Source: Sabellastarte sp. h YS-2021
Taxonomy: Eukaryota > Annelida > Polychaeta > Sabellida > Sabellidae
Length of the DNA stretch: 64,000 nucleotides
Direction: 5' to 3'
Assembly (NCBI GenBank): GCA_964017235.1
Contig: OZ024929.1
Location: forward strand, 110,593,793 to 110,657,792
Below are positions 22,671 through 34,016 of this stretch, in pieces; position 1 is the first letter of the stretch; each line of letters begins with the position of its first letter. The notes beneath the pieces are model-generated. The model saw nothing but the letters and a program-made list of their open reading frames with translations. It did no database searches and was not told the origin of the DNA. Both the position numbers and the translations under genes were made by a program.

Positions 22671-24599
22671 CATGATGGAAGTTACTGAAAAGCCCAAAAG
22701 TAGCTATTACTCACTTAGCTATTGAGACAGGCACCCAACTTACTCACCATATTGTAGCTATGAAAAAAGTAGCTGAATAACATATTTTAACAAAATGCTC
22801 TAAATGCAACACTTTTCAAGTTATAAATGATTTTGTGCATGAATTCATGAATTTTAATGCATTAAAAATTATTAAAAAAATTTATTTTAAAAAAAGTAAG
22901 ACAGATCCAGGTCTCATACTCACACAAAAGAATCTACCTGTGGCCTAGTACATATATGCAAGATATGAGAGAAATCCCTGCAATAGTCACTGAGAAAATT
23001 GTGATTAAGTGTTGAAATTTTCACACTTTTGGTGGGGGTACCCCCCTTGTAATGTCTCTAGCAAACAGACGAACAGACAGATTTGCATGCCTTGAACAAT
23101 TTTTCATCCTCGATAGATAAGGTATCTTTTAAAAAAAAAACAGCACGTCTCTAGGCCTTGTAGTTTTGGAGGAGAAGTTGTTCACGCGGACGCCCACGCC
23201 CACGCCGCAGAGTGACGACATAATGTCAGCTGACTGACAAGTCAGCTGACATAAAAATAGAAAGTGTTAAAGTTTACAAAGGGAAAAAGAAAAATACATG
23301 TAGTATGCTGTTTAAAATTTCCTCATACAGATACAATCATTATGGAAGCATGTTTCTAAAGTTATTATAAACTAGATTGGGCCAACTCGGCGCCAACATA
23401 TCCCCAGACAGGTCATCACTCACGCCACAGGTTTTGATCGGGAATTTTTTAAAACATAATTACCCATTATTATATGAACTTCAGCACATCAATCTACTCT
23501 GTTTATATCTTCCAAGGAAGATGGTGTATCCCCAGACGCCGAATACATAACTCAAATTATATTTTCAATCTTCCTGCAATGATAACTCTAAACCTATTTT
23601 CAAAGTATTTAAATGATTGATGATTGAATGTCCATTCTAAAATAATAATCCCAAAAGAGCATATCTGTTTCTATATTTGTTGACAAATAAAATATTATTT
23701 TTAACTCAACTCATCATACTTTTCAATCTTCCTTCAAAGTATTTAAATGATTGATGATTCAATGTCCATTCTAAAATTCATAATCCCAAAAGCGCATATC
23801 TGTTTCTATATTTGTTCACAAATAAAATATTATTTAAAAAAAATTATTTATATTATTATTTTATTATATTATTTTTAGAATTTGCAAATTGTTTTCAGTT
23901 ATTCATTTCCTCTATACCTATATATGTGGTCCATATATATGCAACCTAAATATGTGACACAAACTCAGTTCTGACTCCCCTTTGTGTTATATGTAATGAA
24001 GCCCACCACCTCCCACCCCCACCCCTCTCCCCTTCTCCACACCTCTCTCACTATTACACAAGATCTGCAACCCCATTGAGTTCTTTGTTTCTCATCTGAT
24101 ATCATTAAATACCTTTGTTTATTTAGTGTCACTCAATATAGCTGGAGGTCCCAGAGGTGGGTGGGGGGAATCCGGGTGGGGGATGCATAAATGGTAAACA
24201 AACAATCTATATAAAAGGGGTACTCAAATACAAAAAGAATTGAGAATTTTAAGTATGTGATTATCAACTGAAATGAGTTCATAACTGTAGGAGCTGTGTC
24301 AAAATTAACTGAGGCAAGTTGAATAAAACTGGGCTAGTTGAGGGTTAAAAATCCCCTACTTTTACTACATAAGGATATAATTTCATTAATATTGGGACTT
24401 AAAGCTCACTTAAAGTGTCCATTTTGTCTACTTGAATATGTTTAACCAGTTTCATTTTAAAAAGTTAAAAACTCAGCAAGCAGAGGTATAACACACAAAA
24501 ATAAGTTCTTAAAAGACTAAGATAGCCATAACATTATTAATATTCAAAATTTAAATAGACAGGCATTTCCTTTTAAAAATTCAAAGATTTCAGCTCTAT

Positions 24600-26440
24600 A
24601 ACCCACATAGTTTGACAGTTACTGGGCTTTAAAGTGGCATAATGTCCATAAATTGGGTTTCTGTGGGCATTTTACAATTGTTAAAGAGACCTTAGCAATT
24701 AAACAACAGATCTGAAACTTTTTGGGGGACATACATAACAAACAAAAATTATATATAATACAGTTTAAGACTTGTCACACTAAGCATTTCCAAATAACAG
24801 GGCAAAATACAGAAAAAATGTCCAAAAAGGCACTTGGGCGAGTGTCTATGGCCCTCATACACAGGTTAAATGTCTACTAAAAACCTTGATTTTCGGCATA
24901 TGTAAAAAGGACATAATAATGCATTCCCAGATGGGATTTCAGCTCCATCAATCACATAGTTTAACAGTCACAGGGCTTAAAGGTGGTTAAAAAGTCCAAA
25001 TATTGGGTCTCTGTGGGCCTTTTAGAGATCTCGATGTGGCTTTCAAATTAAAGCTTCAGACTTAAAATTTGTTACATACTAAGATTACACATAGAATATG
25101 TATCTAATAAAGTTTGAAACTTCTCAGACTTACCATTTCCAAGTTACAGAGCAAAATATGTGAAAAATGTCTTAAAAGGGTCACTCAGGTGGGTGTTTAA
25201 GGTCCTCATACACAGGTTAAATGTCTACTTGAAGCCTTGATTTTTGGCACATGTAAAAAGAACATAATAATGTATTCCCAGATGAGATTTCAGCTCTATC
25301 AGTCACATAGTTTAACAGTCACAGGCCTTAAAATTGGCAAAAAGTCCAAATACTGGGTCTTTATGGGGCCTTCTAGAGACCTAAATGTGGCCTTCAAATT
25401 AAAGCCTCAGACTTAAAATTTGTCACATACTAAGATTACACATAGAATATGCATCTAATAGAGTTTGAAACTTCTTAGACTTACCATTTCCAAGTTACAG
25501 GGCAAAATATGTGAAAAATGTCTAAAAATGGTCACTCGGGTGGGGATTTATGGTCCTCATACACAGGTTAAATGTCTTCTTAAAGCCTTAATTTTTGGCA
25601 CATATATAAATAACATACTAATATGTTCCCAGATAGGATTTGAGCTCTATCAGTCACATAGTTTGACAGTCACAGGGCTTAAAAGTAGCAAAAAGTCCAA
25701 ATATTGGGTCTTTGGGAGCCTTTTAGAGACCTCAATTTGACCTTCAAAATTAAAGCTTCAGACTTAAAATCTGTTACATACTAAGATTACACACAGAATA
25801 TATATCTAATACAGTTTGAAACTTCTCAGACTTACCATTTCCAAGTTACAGGGAAAAAGATGTGAAAAATGTCTTATAAGGGTCACTCAGGTGGGTGTTT
25901 ATGGTCCTGATACACAGGTTAACTGTCTATTAAAGGCCTAAATGTTGGGGCACATATAAGAAAACACATAGATATATTCCCAGATGATATTTAACTTAGA
26001 TGAGAGACATAGTTTGAAAGCTACAGTGCTTGAAAGTGGCAAAAAGTGCATAAATTGGGTCTCTGTGGGCACTTTTGAGACCTTAAGTCGACCCCTTTGG
26101 GTAAACCTACAGCCCTAAAATTTTCTACAGACAAGGATTACATATCAAAGTTATACCTAGCGCAGTTTGAGACTCATCAGAATTACCACTTCCAAATTAT
26201 AGGGCAAAATATGTGAAAAGTATAGCAAAAAATCCCCAAGTGGGGGTATTTATGGGCCTCAAACACAATTTTCTCCTCAACTTAAAGTCGTGATTTTCGG
26301 CACATGTACTAAGAACATATTAATGTGTTGTCAGGTAAAATTTCAGCCAGCTGAGCATCATAGTTTGTGACCTACAGGGCTCTAAGTGGCCAAAAGTCCA
26401 ATTTCTGACCTTAAGGTGGCCATAAGTTCTTTTTTACTGG
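24600..26440 (+). repeat. Internal tandem units of about 355 bp
   Basis: Landmarks such as 'catttccaagttacagggca', 'atgtgaaaaatgtct', 'ctcatacacaggttaaatgt', 'tcacatagtttaacagtcac' and 'gtccaaatattgggtct' recur in the same order about every 355 bp, about five times, with more divergence to the right. Confidence 0.88.
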
Positions 26441-26558
26441 GAGTTTAAGGTCACCTTAAAATAGGGATCTTCCTTTGGGCACCCTTAACATGTGTACCAA
26501 GTTTGAAAAAAAAATATTAATTTGTTTTTGAGTTATCGCGTCCACAAGGAAATTTCTA

Positions 26559-26582
26559 CGGCGGCGGCGGCGGCGGCGGCGG
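26559..26582. repeat. (CGG)8 microsatellite
   Basis: Eight uninterrupted CGG triplets then CGCG. The partner copy at 37317 has seven. It creates a proline run in one minus-strand frame, which is not a gene. Confidence 0.95.
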
Positions 26583-26633
26583 CGCGACGGACCTGAATCC
26601 AATATATCCCCGACTTTCGTCTGGGGATATAAT

Positions 26634-27155
26634 TATTACACTGTACTTAGGGGGGTGGTCTTGTTTATCAACTTGATGAAAATTCAATAAACATTCAATA
26701 CATGTGCTAAATTTGAAGAGAATCCGCCCAATGGTTGCTGAACTATAAGCAATAGAATATGCGGGAGCCAACAGATCCTCTCTCTCTCCCATCTCCCCTA
26801 AATACAAACAAGCGTCCCCTGAGGGACACTTAATAAGTTTCTGAGCTTGTAGAGCAATGTATTTTATATAAAATGAGATCACCTGTCCATTTTATAATGC
26901 TGTAACTACATACTAAATGTAAACAAATGACAGAAAACATGCTGTAATAAAATTTATATAGTATGTACAGTTTTCACTGCATCCAATTGAAGCTAAAGAT
27001 ACCTATTAAATCTATTTCTACATGCCTGACTTAGACAACAACTGATGTTGGCTGACAGTTGTGTAGTTCTGAGCTTTTATATTCACTTTTATCGTAAACT
27101 TCTTGAAAAATTCAGGCTTTATCAGCCAATTTCTTTTAAGAACAAATGAGCTTAC
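26634..27155 (-). other. Mucolipin intron, no recognised feature
   Basis: Sequence between the 3.26-kb element and the exon. A CT-rich stretch (26775-26800) is the only local bias. Confidence 0.5.
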
Positions 27156-27347
27156 CCGCTTCAATGCATAATCCACATGACTATAAAACTCAGGAATGGT
27201 GTAAATGGCATAGGCACCAGTTGCAGGAGGGTAAGGCATGGTTTCAAAACTTGGATCCCAGCATTTTAAGTATAAATGTCGAAAAGCAACATTACTTTTT
27301 TCCAGGAAATCCACATGAGAAGATCTCTCAAATCCAAATAATGCCAG
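27156..27347 (-). CDS. mcoln: Mucolipin exon: end of S1 and start of luminal domain
   Basis: 192 bp, phase 0 at both ends; acceptor 'cacttttcag', donor GTAAGC. It starts LALFGFERSSHVDFLEKSNV and continues AFRHLYLKCWDPSFE, then GAYAIYTIPEFYSHVDYALKR. This follows the family pattern LILFGLSNQ...EENTIAFRHLFL...YTREQLYQAI...VDQYL. The 371-bp intron upstream is short and featureless. Confidence 0.97.
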
Positions 27348-27718
27348 CTGAAAAGTGAATATAAGTGAAAAATAGTATGCATCAAAAACAAATATTCATA
27401 AAGACTTTCACAAAATTATTTTGGAATTAACAATCCTGAGTAGAAGCAACCACAGAAACAACACATATTTCTTGGTGTTTATAAAAAGAGATGTCCAAAT
27501 CTAATTGTCTTGACTTTAAACTGTATTAACACATCTATATAAGACTTATTTTATCATGGAGACTTACTAAAACCATCCAACTTAATATTATGTAATTTAT
27601 GGAAGAAAACAGAACCTGATATATTTAATATAGAATATTTAGGACTGTTCATAACACGCAATAATTTTCAAGAACAACATACTTGGTTGTTGACATTGGT
27701 ATAAACAGATGACAATAC

Positions 27719-27903
27719 CTGAATTGTAACGAGAACAATTTTCACTATTTGAGCCAGAAGTTTCCATGGAAATCTTCTCTTGACACGAAACTTGTCACAT
27801 GGGTTCATAAAAAAGTATTTCAATTTCCTTCTCAGTTTCTCTCCTGAGGGAAACTGCACATCCATGCGTACTGACTCAGATGCAAGACTGCTCATAGCTG
27901 ACA
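27719..27903 (-). CDS. mcoln: Mucolipin exon: cytosolic basic segment and S1
   Basis: 185 bp; acceptor 'tgtatattttag', donor GTATTG. After a split codon it reads [20 protein letters not shown], then [20 protein letters not shown] and [20 protein letters not shown]. The motif [15 protein letters not shown] is nearly the family signature LRRRLKYFFMSPCDKF. The lysines and arginines before S1 correspond to the region that binds PI(3,5)P2 in TRPML1. A Met occurs early (SAMSS), but the open frame runs through the acceptor, so the true start should be in an upstream exon that I cannot identify. Confidence 0.97.
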
Positions 27904-28104
27904 CTAAAATATACATAGTTCTCATATAAAATTATATTATCAGAGATTTTGATACAATACTTAGACAGAACCTTTTGGGCATTACAATTAAAACAAATGT
28001 TAGGTATCATCTTCAAATCAAATGATTCACAAAGGGAACCATTTTAAGATACAACCCGGGAAACAAGAAAGCAGATATTTAATGTAATCTGGTTAAACAA
28101 ATGA

Positions 28105-29846
28105 AAAAAAAATAGCATCAGAGATGCCCGTACCCCACACCCTGGGGAAATATTTTTCAACACCATGAGATATAGAAGTAGTGTAACAGTACAAAGTTCA
28201 AGATACTTTCAGGGCAGTGTAAGTTATATTAAGGTCCAAATAATGCTTAAGTAGAGAAAATAATATCTAAGGAAAAGAAATGTATATACAGATGAAGTAT
28301 TAAAACAAGACAATTCAATAATAAAATGACAGCATTTATCAGTAAACCAAAAATGGCCGAATTATGGTTTGGATGTTTTGAATATTACCCATGCATACAG
28401 AAATGGCAATACATTCAATGAATGCTTATGTGTGGTGTTGGAGAAAAGCCTGTGGCTCACTTGATGGAATTCCATCTGTTACAATGGGAACTTGCAAAAG
28501 GAAATTCTTAATGAATTCTAATATGACTTTAACAGTGCTTAATCTGCATCAACGGACAGACCCAAAGGTGCAACAAGATTTTAAAGGTCAATACAGCAAG
28601 GTCAAAGGTCAATCAGTGTTACACCATGACGTGGCACACCTAAAACCCCCAACCAATGTCCCTACCAAGTATAAACTTCATACACCTTACAGTCTCTGAG
28701 ATATAACCTGGACAAAATTTTATAGGTCAAGGTCGCTACAGCAAGGTCAAATCAAGGTCACATGACGTAGCACACCTACACCCCCTAACCAATGTCCCTA
28801 ACAAGTATCAAATTCCTACACCTCTTACGGTTTCTAAGATATAGCCCAGACCAGGTATTATACGTCAAGTTCACTACGGCAAGTACAAAGGTCAAATCAA
28901 GGTCACACCATGACGTTGCACACCTACTACCCCCAATCAATGTCCTCAACAAGTATCAGTTTCCTACACCTTACAGTTTCCGAAATATAGCCCAGACAAG
29001 ATTTTATAGGTCAAGTTCACTATGGCAAGAGTCAAAGGTAAAATCAAGGTCACACTATGACGTTGCACATCTACACCCCCTAACTAATGTCCCTACCAAG
29101 TATCAACTTCCTACACCTTACAGTTGCTGAGATATAGCCCGGACAAGGTTTTATAGGTCAAGGTCACTACGGCAAGGTCAAAGGTCAAATCAAGGTCAGA
29201 CCATGATGTTGCACACCTACAACTCCTAACCAATGTTCCTACCAAGTATCAACTTCCTACACCTTACGGTTTCCGAGATATAGCCCGGACAAGATTTTAT
29301 AGGTCAAGGTCACTACAGCAAGGTCAAAGGTCAAATCAAGGTCAGACCATGACGTTGCACACCTACACTCCCTAACCAATGTCCCTACGAAGTATCAACT
29401 TCCTACACCTTATGGTTTCCGAGATATAGCCCGGACAAGATTTTAAAGGTCAAGGTCACTACGTCAAGGTCAAAGGTCAAATCAAGGTCCGACCATGACG
29501 TTGCACACCTACAACCCCTAACTAATGTCCCTGTCACGTATCAACTTCCTAGACCTTATGGTTGCCGAGATATAGCCCGGACAAGATTTTCAAACTCAAG
29601 GTCACTACGGCAAGGTCAAAGGTCAAATCAAGGTCAGACCATGATGTTGCACACCTACACACCCCACCCCCCCACCCCCCAACCAATGTCCCTGCCAAGT
29701 ATGAACTTCCTACACCTTATGGTTTCTGAGATACAGCCCGGACAAACTATTTCCCGCCGCCCGCCCGCCTGACCGCCCGTCCGCCTGACCGCCCGTCCGG
29801 ACACCATGGGTGAAAACAATACCCCGACAGCCCTTAAGGTAAAAAT
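28105..29846 (+). mobile_element. TACCCC-family element, copy 3
   Basis: Complete copy: AAAATAGCATCAGAGATGCC and TACCCCACACCC at the left, captured LINE-tail motif at 28527-28575, about eight AGGTCA-type units (28580-29740), and a right end with TACCCCGACAGCCCTTAAGG, where the second hairpin arm is lost, followed by TAAAAAT. A C-rich stretch (29660-29680) and repeats of 'ccgcccg' (29755-29795) precede the end. Confidence 0.8.
28580..29740 (+). repeat. AGGTCA-rich tandem array (about eight units)
   Basis: Same unit as 10620-11580, period about 145-150 bp. The text 'aggtcaaggtcactac' followed by 'ggcaaggtcaaaggtcaaat' is preserved in most units, including the 1-bp-spaced AGGTCA pair. Confidence 0.9.
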
Positions 29847-30671
29847 GATGGAATAATAATCAGAGCTATAATTACCAACTGAAAAGTAGTATATTTTTAC
29901 CCATTTTTGGTGGCTGGTTCAACTCAGTTTAACACCTTTTCAGGAGTCTTTATTTATTAGTATTATTACATTTATTATTAAGTTGCATACTTAAAATCAA
30001 AATTTATGATAATGCTAATTGTGATTCACATTGGAAGTACAATTTGATCCTTTTACTTACACACATCACAATACATACTAACCATTTTTTTTAAGATTTT
30101 CAAAAAATCAGCAATTTGAGTTTTTTAAGTTCATATACCTCCCCAGTGTTAATTTGGACTGCAATAAAAATGATGAAATGATATGGGTTTGACACTGCAA
30201 TAAATACATGATCATTACTGACTAATAATGAGACACTGGCATAAAATGGTATCAACAGTGTAATTATATTTCATTTGTATTTATTACCCACCACACGTCT
30301 TATTTCACCCATATAGAGGGATATACAGAGGGGATATATATTTGTTTTGTATCGGAAACTATGTAACCTACAACCATGTATTATATATCATTAGAAAGGT
30401 CTTTGTACAGCATTTCTGCTCAGTTCTGTTGCATAAAAATCCATGCACTAATGGCCAAGAAATCACAAGTTAAAGATTGTAGTTTTTATATTCAATGGTG
30501 CCCATGTATATATGACATCTTTTTTACATTCTCTCTAGAAATATGAAGTTATTTTAGTCATAAATGACACAAAATGGTGTATAATAAAAGTAAAACATTC
30601 CTCATTAGACATATACAGAAAAAATATATCACTCATAAGATTAACAATATAATACCCTGGACTTTTGATTT
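29847..30671. other. Unique sequence plus dispersed repeat copy 2
   Basis: 29847-30340 shows nothing recognisable. 30350-30660 is the second copy of the repeat at 2420-2840 in the same orientation, ending next to a LINE scrap. Confidence 0.6.
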
Positions 30672-31085
30672 ATAGTGCTTAATCTCCCTTATTCAAAGGG
30701 GACTCAAAGCAGTCAATCAATTTCTGTATCCTGGGTCAGAAAAAAGGCCAAGCACCACAGAGAACACCAGGGGGTGAGTAAGAGTAAAGTGGGTATGCCT
30801 TGGTGCTGCTTTCTGAAAGAGGCTAAGGAGGAGGACGCACAAATTTCATCAGGAAGAGCATTCCAAACTGTGGAGGCATCAAAGCAAAACTATAACCAAA
30901 CTGCTTGACAGATTATGAATAGAGGGTTGGAACTTTGTAACAAGAAGGAAATTACCAACACTCTGACTGCGCCTGGTACTATAAAAACTGCTGTAGAAAG
31001 AGATATATGGAGCAAAATACTTGGGAAAACCAGTGTGAAGAAACTTATAAACAAGGGTGGCTGTTCTAAAGACTGAGCGGTGTTT
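30672..31085 (-). pseudogene. 5'-truncated LINE ORF2 C-terminal fragment and 3' tail
   Basis: Plus-strand text 'gtgcttaatct...caccacagagaacaccaggg...gaagagcattccaaactgtg...accaacactctgactgcg...' runs parallel to the LINE copy at 48240-48730. Read on the minus strand it would encode the end of ORF2, but several frameshifts and stops break it. Confidence 0.75.
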
Positions 31086-32679
31086 TCAAATAATTTTCAA
31101 ACCATCAGCTATTTTGAAAACAAAACGACTGCCATATCACATGTTTAAGTTCAAATGGGGTCATCATAATAAAAAGGACTTATATCGCCTTTATTATTGG
31201 TCATAGCCTCATAGGGCTTCAGAATGTAAAAACAAACTCTAGGAAATTATGGCCTGCATATCTTTTGCAAGTGTTGAATTTGACCTTTGACCTCTGCTTC
31301 AAGGTCAGGAGGTCATCATACTAAAGAGGCCTTTTATCTCCTTATCACTGATTCTTGAGCTTTTAAATGTGAAAATAACCTATAGGAAATCATGTACTGC
31401 AAATCTTTCACAAGTGTCAAATTCTACTTTTGACCCCTACTTCAAGGTCATCATACTAAAAAGGCCTTATATATCTCCCATATTATCGGTTCTACAGCTT
31501 TGACATTTGAAAACAACCTACAGGAAATCATGGCCTATGAATCTTTAGCAAGTTTCAAATTTGATTTTTGACCCTTGCTTCAAGATCAAGTGCAAGGTCA
31601 ACATGCTAAAGGCCAAATTTGGGATATTTTTAAACATTTTACCCCAGTGCTCACATACAGAAGGACATATCATCCTATGGCTGAAAGATAAAATACATAT
31701 ATGTCCTCAATATGCATACAATTGTTTTGTGGCCTTGGCCTTCCACTAGAAGACTAATGGTGGGCTGTTAAAGGTAAGATTTCTAGTATTTTTTCACATT
31801 TTTGGCCCATCACATGTGATATCTTACCCTTAGACCTTATTTTACTTAGACCTTTACATTTGGAATTTTGGACCCTTTGGGCACTACTAACTCTGGATAA
31901 AATGTCTAAAATTTTTTACTTTTTTGACTTTGGGCCGCCATCTTGAATTTTGGCGGGAAAACAAAAATGTCGAATACTTTGGAAACTGTTAGAGACTGAG
32001 TGATTTCAAGCAGATTTTGGACCTTTTCGGCACTTCTGACCCTGGATCTAATGCCTTGGAAAAAGTTTCGGCTGCCATCTTGAATTTTAGTGAAAATCGA
32101 ATATGTCGATTGTTTCGAAAACAGAGCAATTTTGAGCAAAGTTTTGACCCTGTGGGTACTAGAGACCTTTGACATAGCGCCTCTTAGAAATTTTTACTTC
32201 CAAATTCTGGCCACCATCTTAAATTATGACGGCAATGGAAAATATCTGATTTCAGAATGGCTAAATTCTCTACATGTTACATTATACCATGTTCCATCAG
32301 GGGACACACTGCACCGAACTGACTCAATTCTAGTTGGTTCCAAAACTTGAAATGTGAAAACAAGCTGTAGGAAATCATGTCCTGCAATTTCTTTTTAAGT
32401 GTCAAATTTGACCCCTGCTTCAAGGTTCAGTTGGGTTATCTTATTGAAAAGGCCTTTATGTCCCTTATTATTGCTCCTTGAGCTTTGATCCACTTAATTA
32501 TTTGTGGTCAGACTAGCTCCATTTTGACTTAATACCCAGCAGGAGATAAATACCATGGCATTGGTCTTGTTTATGTGTAATGGCATTGATTTCTACTGAT
32601 TAAAATTTGCATTGACACAAGATTAAAATCAATTAATCTACAGTACAGTACTATTGTAAGGGGCTCCATTATAGGATTT
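31086..32679. repeat. Degenerate array with TGACCT/AGGTCA motifs
   Basis: Segments 'caaggtcaggaggtcatcat', 'tgacctttgacctctgcttc', 'ctaaaaaggcctta(t)at' and 'ggaaatcatggcctg' recur roughly every 130-150 bp between 31190 and 31620 and again near 32360-32470. The middle (31740-32230) has 'gccgccatcttgaatttt' variants, like a decayed copy of the GCCGCCATTTT unit. No clear ends; 'aggagataaat' at 32533 resembles the end of the CTCCCGCC family. Confidence 0.55.
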
Positions 32680-33285
32680 ACATGCAACTCGTGACCACGG
32701 CATCTCGTGACCAACAACTCGTACCCACAACTCGTACACAAACATTTTATAAGAATAAATACTTGTATATGCAGCTCATAATATTTATGAAGAAATATGA
32801 GATCACCCAATAACATGGGGTTTTCTAACAATATTTTATATTTAATAAATAGAAATGCTGCTTGAAGAGCGAGTATTTTATGTAAGAACGTCTGTTCAGT
32901 TAGTGTACGGGTGGTCACAATTGTGTCCGGTTCATAATAATGTCCGTTTGTAGAGATCAAATACTTCAAATTCTCATACTTCCGTGGGGGTTGCCTAGCA
33001 ATATTACGAGATAAAATATGCAAATTAGAAAACGTGAGGTCATGGATTTCCCAGAGATCTTCCTAGAAGTATTATAAAATAAATAAAAAACATGAGGAAA
33101 CAGAAGTCCGTGGATTTTCCTGCAATATTTTAAAATAAAATATGCGTAGTGTACAAAATTGAAAAAAAAAAAAAAAACGTGAGCAGACAGAAGTCGGTGG
33201 GGTTTCCTGCAATATTTAAAAAGAAATCTTGGGAATGAGTTGTTGGTCACGAGCTGCCGTGGTCACGAGATGCTCGTATACCCAT
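32680..33285. mobile_element. MITE with long imperfect terminal inverted repeats
   Basis: CTCGTGACCACGGCATCTCG and GACCAACAACTCGT (left, 32687-32722) are matched inversely at 33228-33275 (gagttgttggtcacgagctg, ccgtggtcacgagatgctcg). A 150-aa minus-strand frame (32571-33023) overlaps its edge and is not credible. An A-rich run is at 33160-33176. The motif 'gggtggtcacaattgtgtcc' at 32907 is shared with the element at 34017. Confidence 0.65.
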
Positions 33286-33492
33286 TATAGTTCTACTTAA
33301 AATAAGCATCCCAGATTGGCTCAAATCTTGAAACTGCCTTAGATTATACCATATAGTAATTGATACTTTCCTGGGCCAGTATTCATAAAACTTGCTGAGA
33401 CCAAATTTTGTCTCAGATTTGGTCTCAAACTTAAGACTGGTATAATGTTGTCTCAAATATTTTGGTAAAAGTCTCAAGCATTATTTCACCTA

Positions 33493-33933
33493 GACATGGT
33501 TACCCTGGCTCTACTTTACTTGCGTGTAGAGCCGTGGCACGACCCTACATAAAACTGGAGATTCGCACAAATGACTTTCCTGTTGAATTAAAGTAGATGA
33601 ATCACTCAATTTTATTTCATGCAGTTTAAAACAATTGATTTTGATATAAGGGGCACAGAGATAATGATATTTAAGCTATATGACACAATTTTTATAGTAA
33701 ACGAAAATTTTCAAGTTTTTAGAAAAATCTTCAAAAAAATATTGAAAATGGATAAAGTCCATTTATTTTCACCCAACTATGTTGTATAATGATGGGAAAT
33801 GAAACAAAATAGTTGTGAAAATACTTGGATGAACACATTTGTAGGTATCTGTATTTGATGCAAATCTCCAGTTTTATGTGGGGTCGTGCCACGAGCTCTA
33901 CACGCAAGTAAAGTAGAGCCAGGTAACCATGTC
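33493..33933. mobile_element. TA-target MITE, GACRTGGTTACC family, copy 1
   Basis: The ends GACATGGTTACCCTGGCTCT and (inverted) GACATGGTTACCTGGCTCTA continue as inverted repeats for about 75 bp, through 'cttgcgtgtagagc' and 'acataaaactggagat'. TA lies on both sides (33491-33492, 33934-33935). The second copy is at 37509-37971. A 'ccagtattcataaaactt' repeat scrap lies just upstream (33378-33480). Confidence 0.88.
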
Positions 33934-34016
33934 TATTTATCTTTGTGTCCACCCATGTGGTCATTCAGCAATCATATATGTAGCTTCATTTTGTTTAATA
34001 TTCATGCAGGTTTTAT

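Larger units (their letters stand above)
19202..23258 (+). mobile_element. Helentron-like composite element, family X=TGTCAGCTGACTG
   Basis: The left terminus is AACAAGAGGAGA, followed by a perfect small hairpin GTGCCCGT-GA-ACGGGCAC (19214-19231) and TGTCAGCTGACTG (19234-19246). The right end is a hairpin ATGTCAGCTGAC...GTCAGCTGACAT (23223-23252) followed by AAAAAT. Inside are three units of the TGACCTTGAAGG type (19490-19860), a 155-bp array (19870-22670) and a 550-bp single-copy tail. Confidence 0.78.
23369..26633 (+). mobile_element. 3.26-kb Helentron-like element, X=ATATCCCCAGAC, copy 1
   Basis: The left terminus is AAACTAGATTGGGCC with a small hairpin (TTGGGCC-AACTC-GGCGCCAA), then ATATCCCCAGAC. 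The right end is a hairpin ATATCCCCGAC-TTTC-GTCTGGGGATAT followed by AAT. It holds five units of about 355 bp (24600-26440), a pyrimidine-rich tract (24001-24060) and a (CGG)8 run (26559-26582). A copy that is almost identical lies at 34126-37388. The 91-aa frame at 25465-25740 has no recognisable domain and is part of a repeat unit. Confidence 0.88.
988..27903 (-). other. mcoln: Mucolipin (TRPML) cation channel gene, partial, eight exons
   Basis: Eight exons read from high to low coordinates join in one frame (phases checked at every junction) into 399 codons. The order matches the TRPML family: basic N-terminal segment, S1, extracytosolic (luminal) domain with conserved cysteines and several N-glycosylation sequons, S2, S3, S4. 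TRPML channels are endolysosomal Ca2+/cation channels gated by PI(3,5)P2. All seven introns are GT-AG; they measure about 371, 8048, 9016, 405, 1610, 5313 and 954 bp, and the long ones are filled with transposable elements. The initiator exon (5') and the S5, pore helix, selectivity filter and S6 exons (3') are not visible. The single gene copy and intact frame suggest it is functional. Which paralogue it is cannot be said; invertebrates usually have one. Confidence 0.95.

Noticed and set aside
25465-25740. 91-codon frame present in both 3.26-kb copies (also 36223-36498)
   Set aside because: The copies are almost identical DNA, so shared frames say nothing about coding; the frame lies within one of the 355-bp units and neighbouring units have stops.
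26556-26882. 108-codon minus-strand frame ending in polyproline, and the Arg-rich frame at 37214-37612
   Set aside because: Created by the CGG run.
32571-33023. 150-codon minus-strand frame
   Set aside because: Overlaps the border of a MITE, has AT-driven composition and no recognisable motif.
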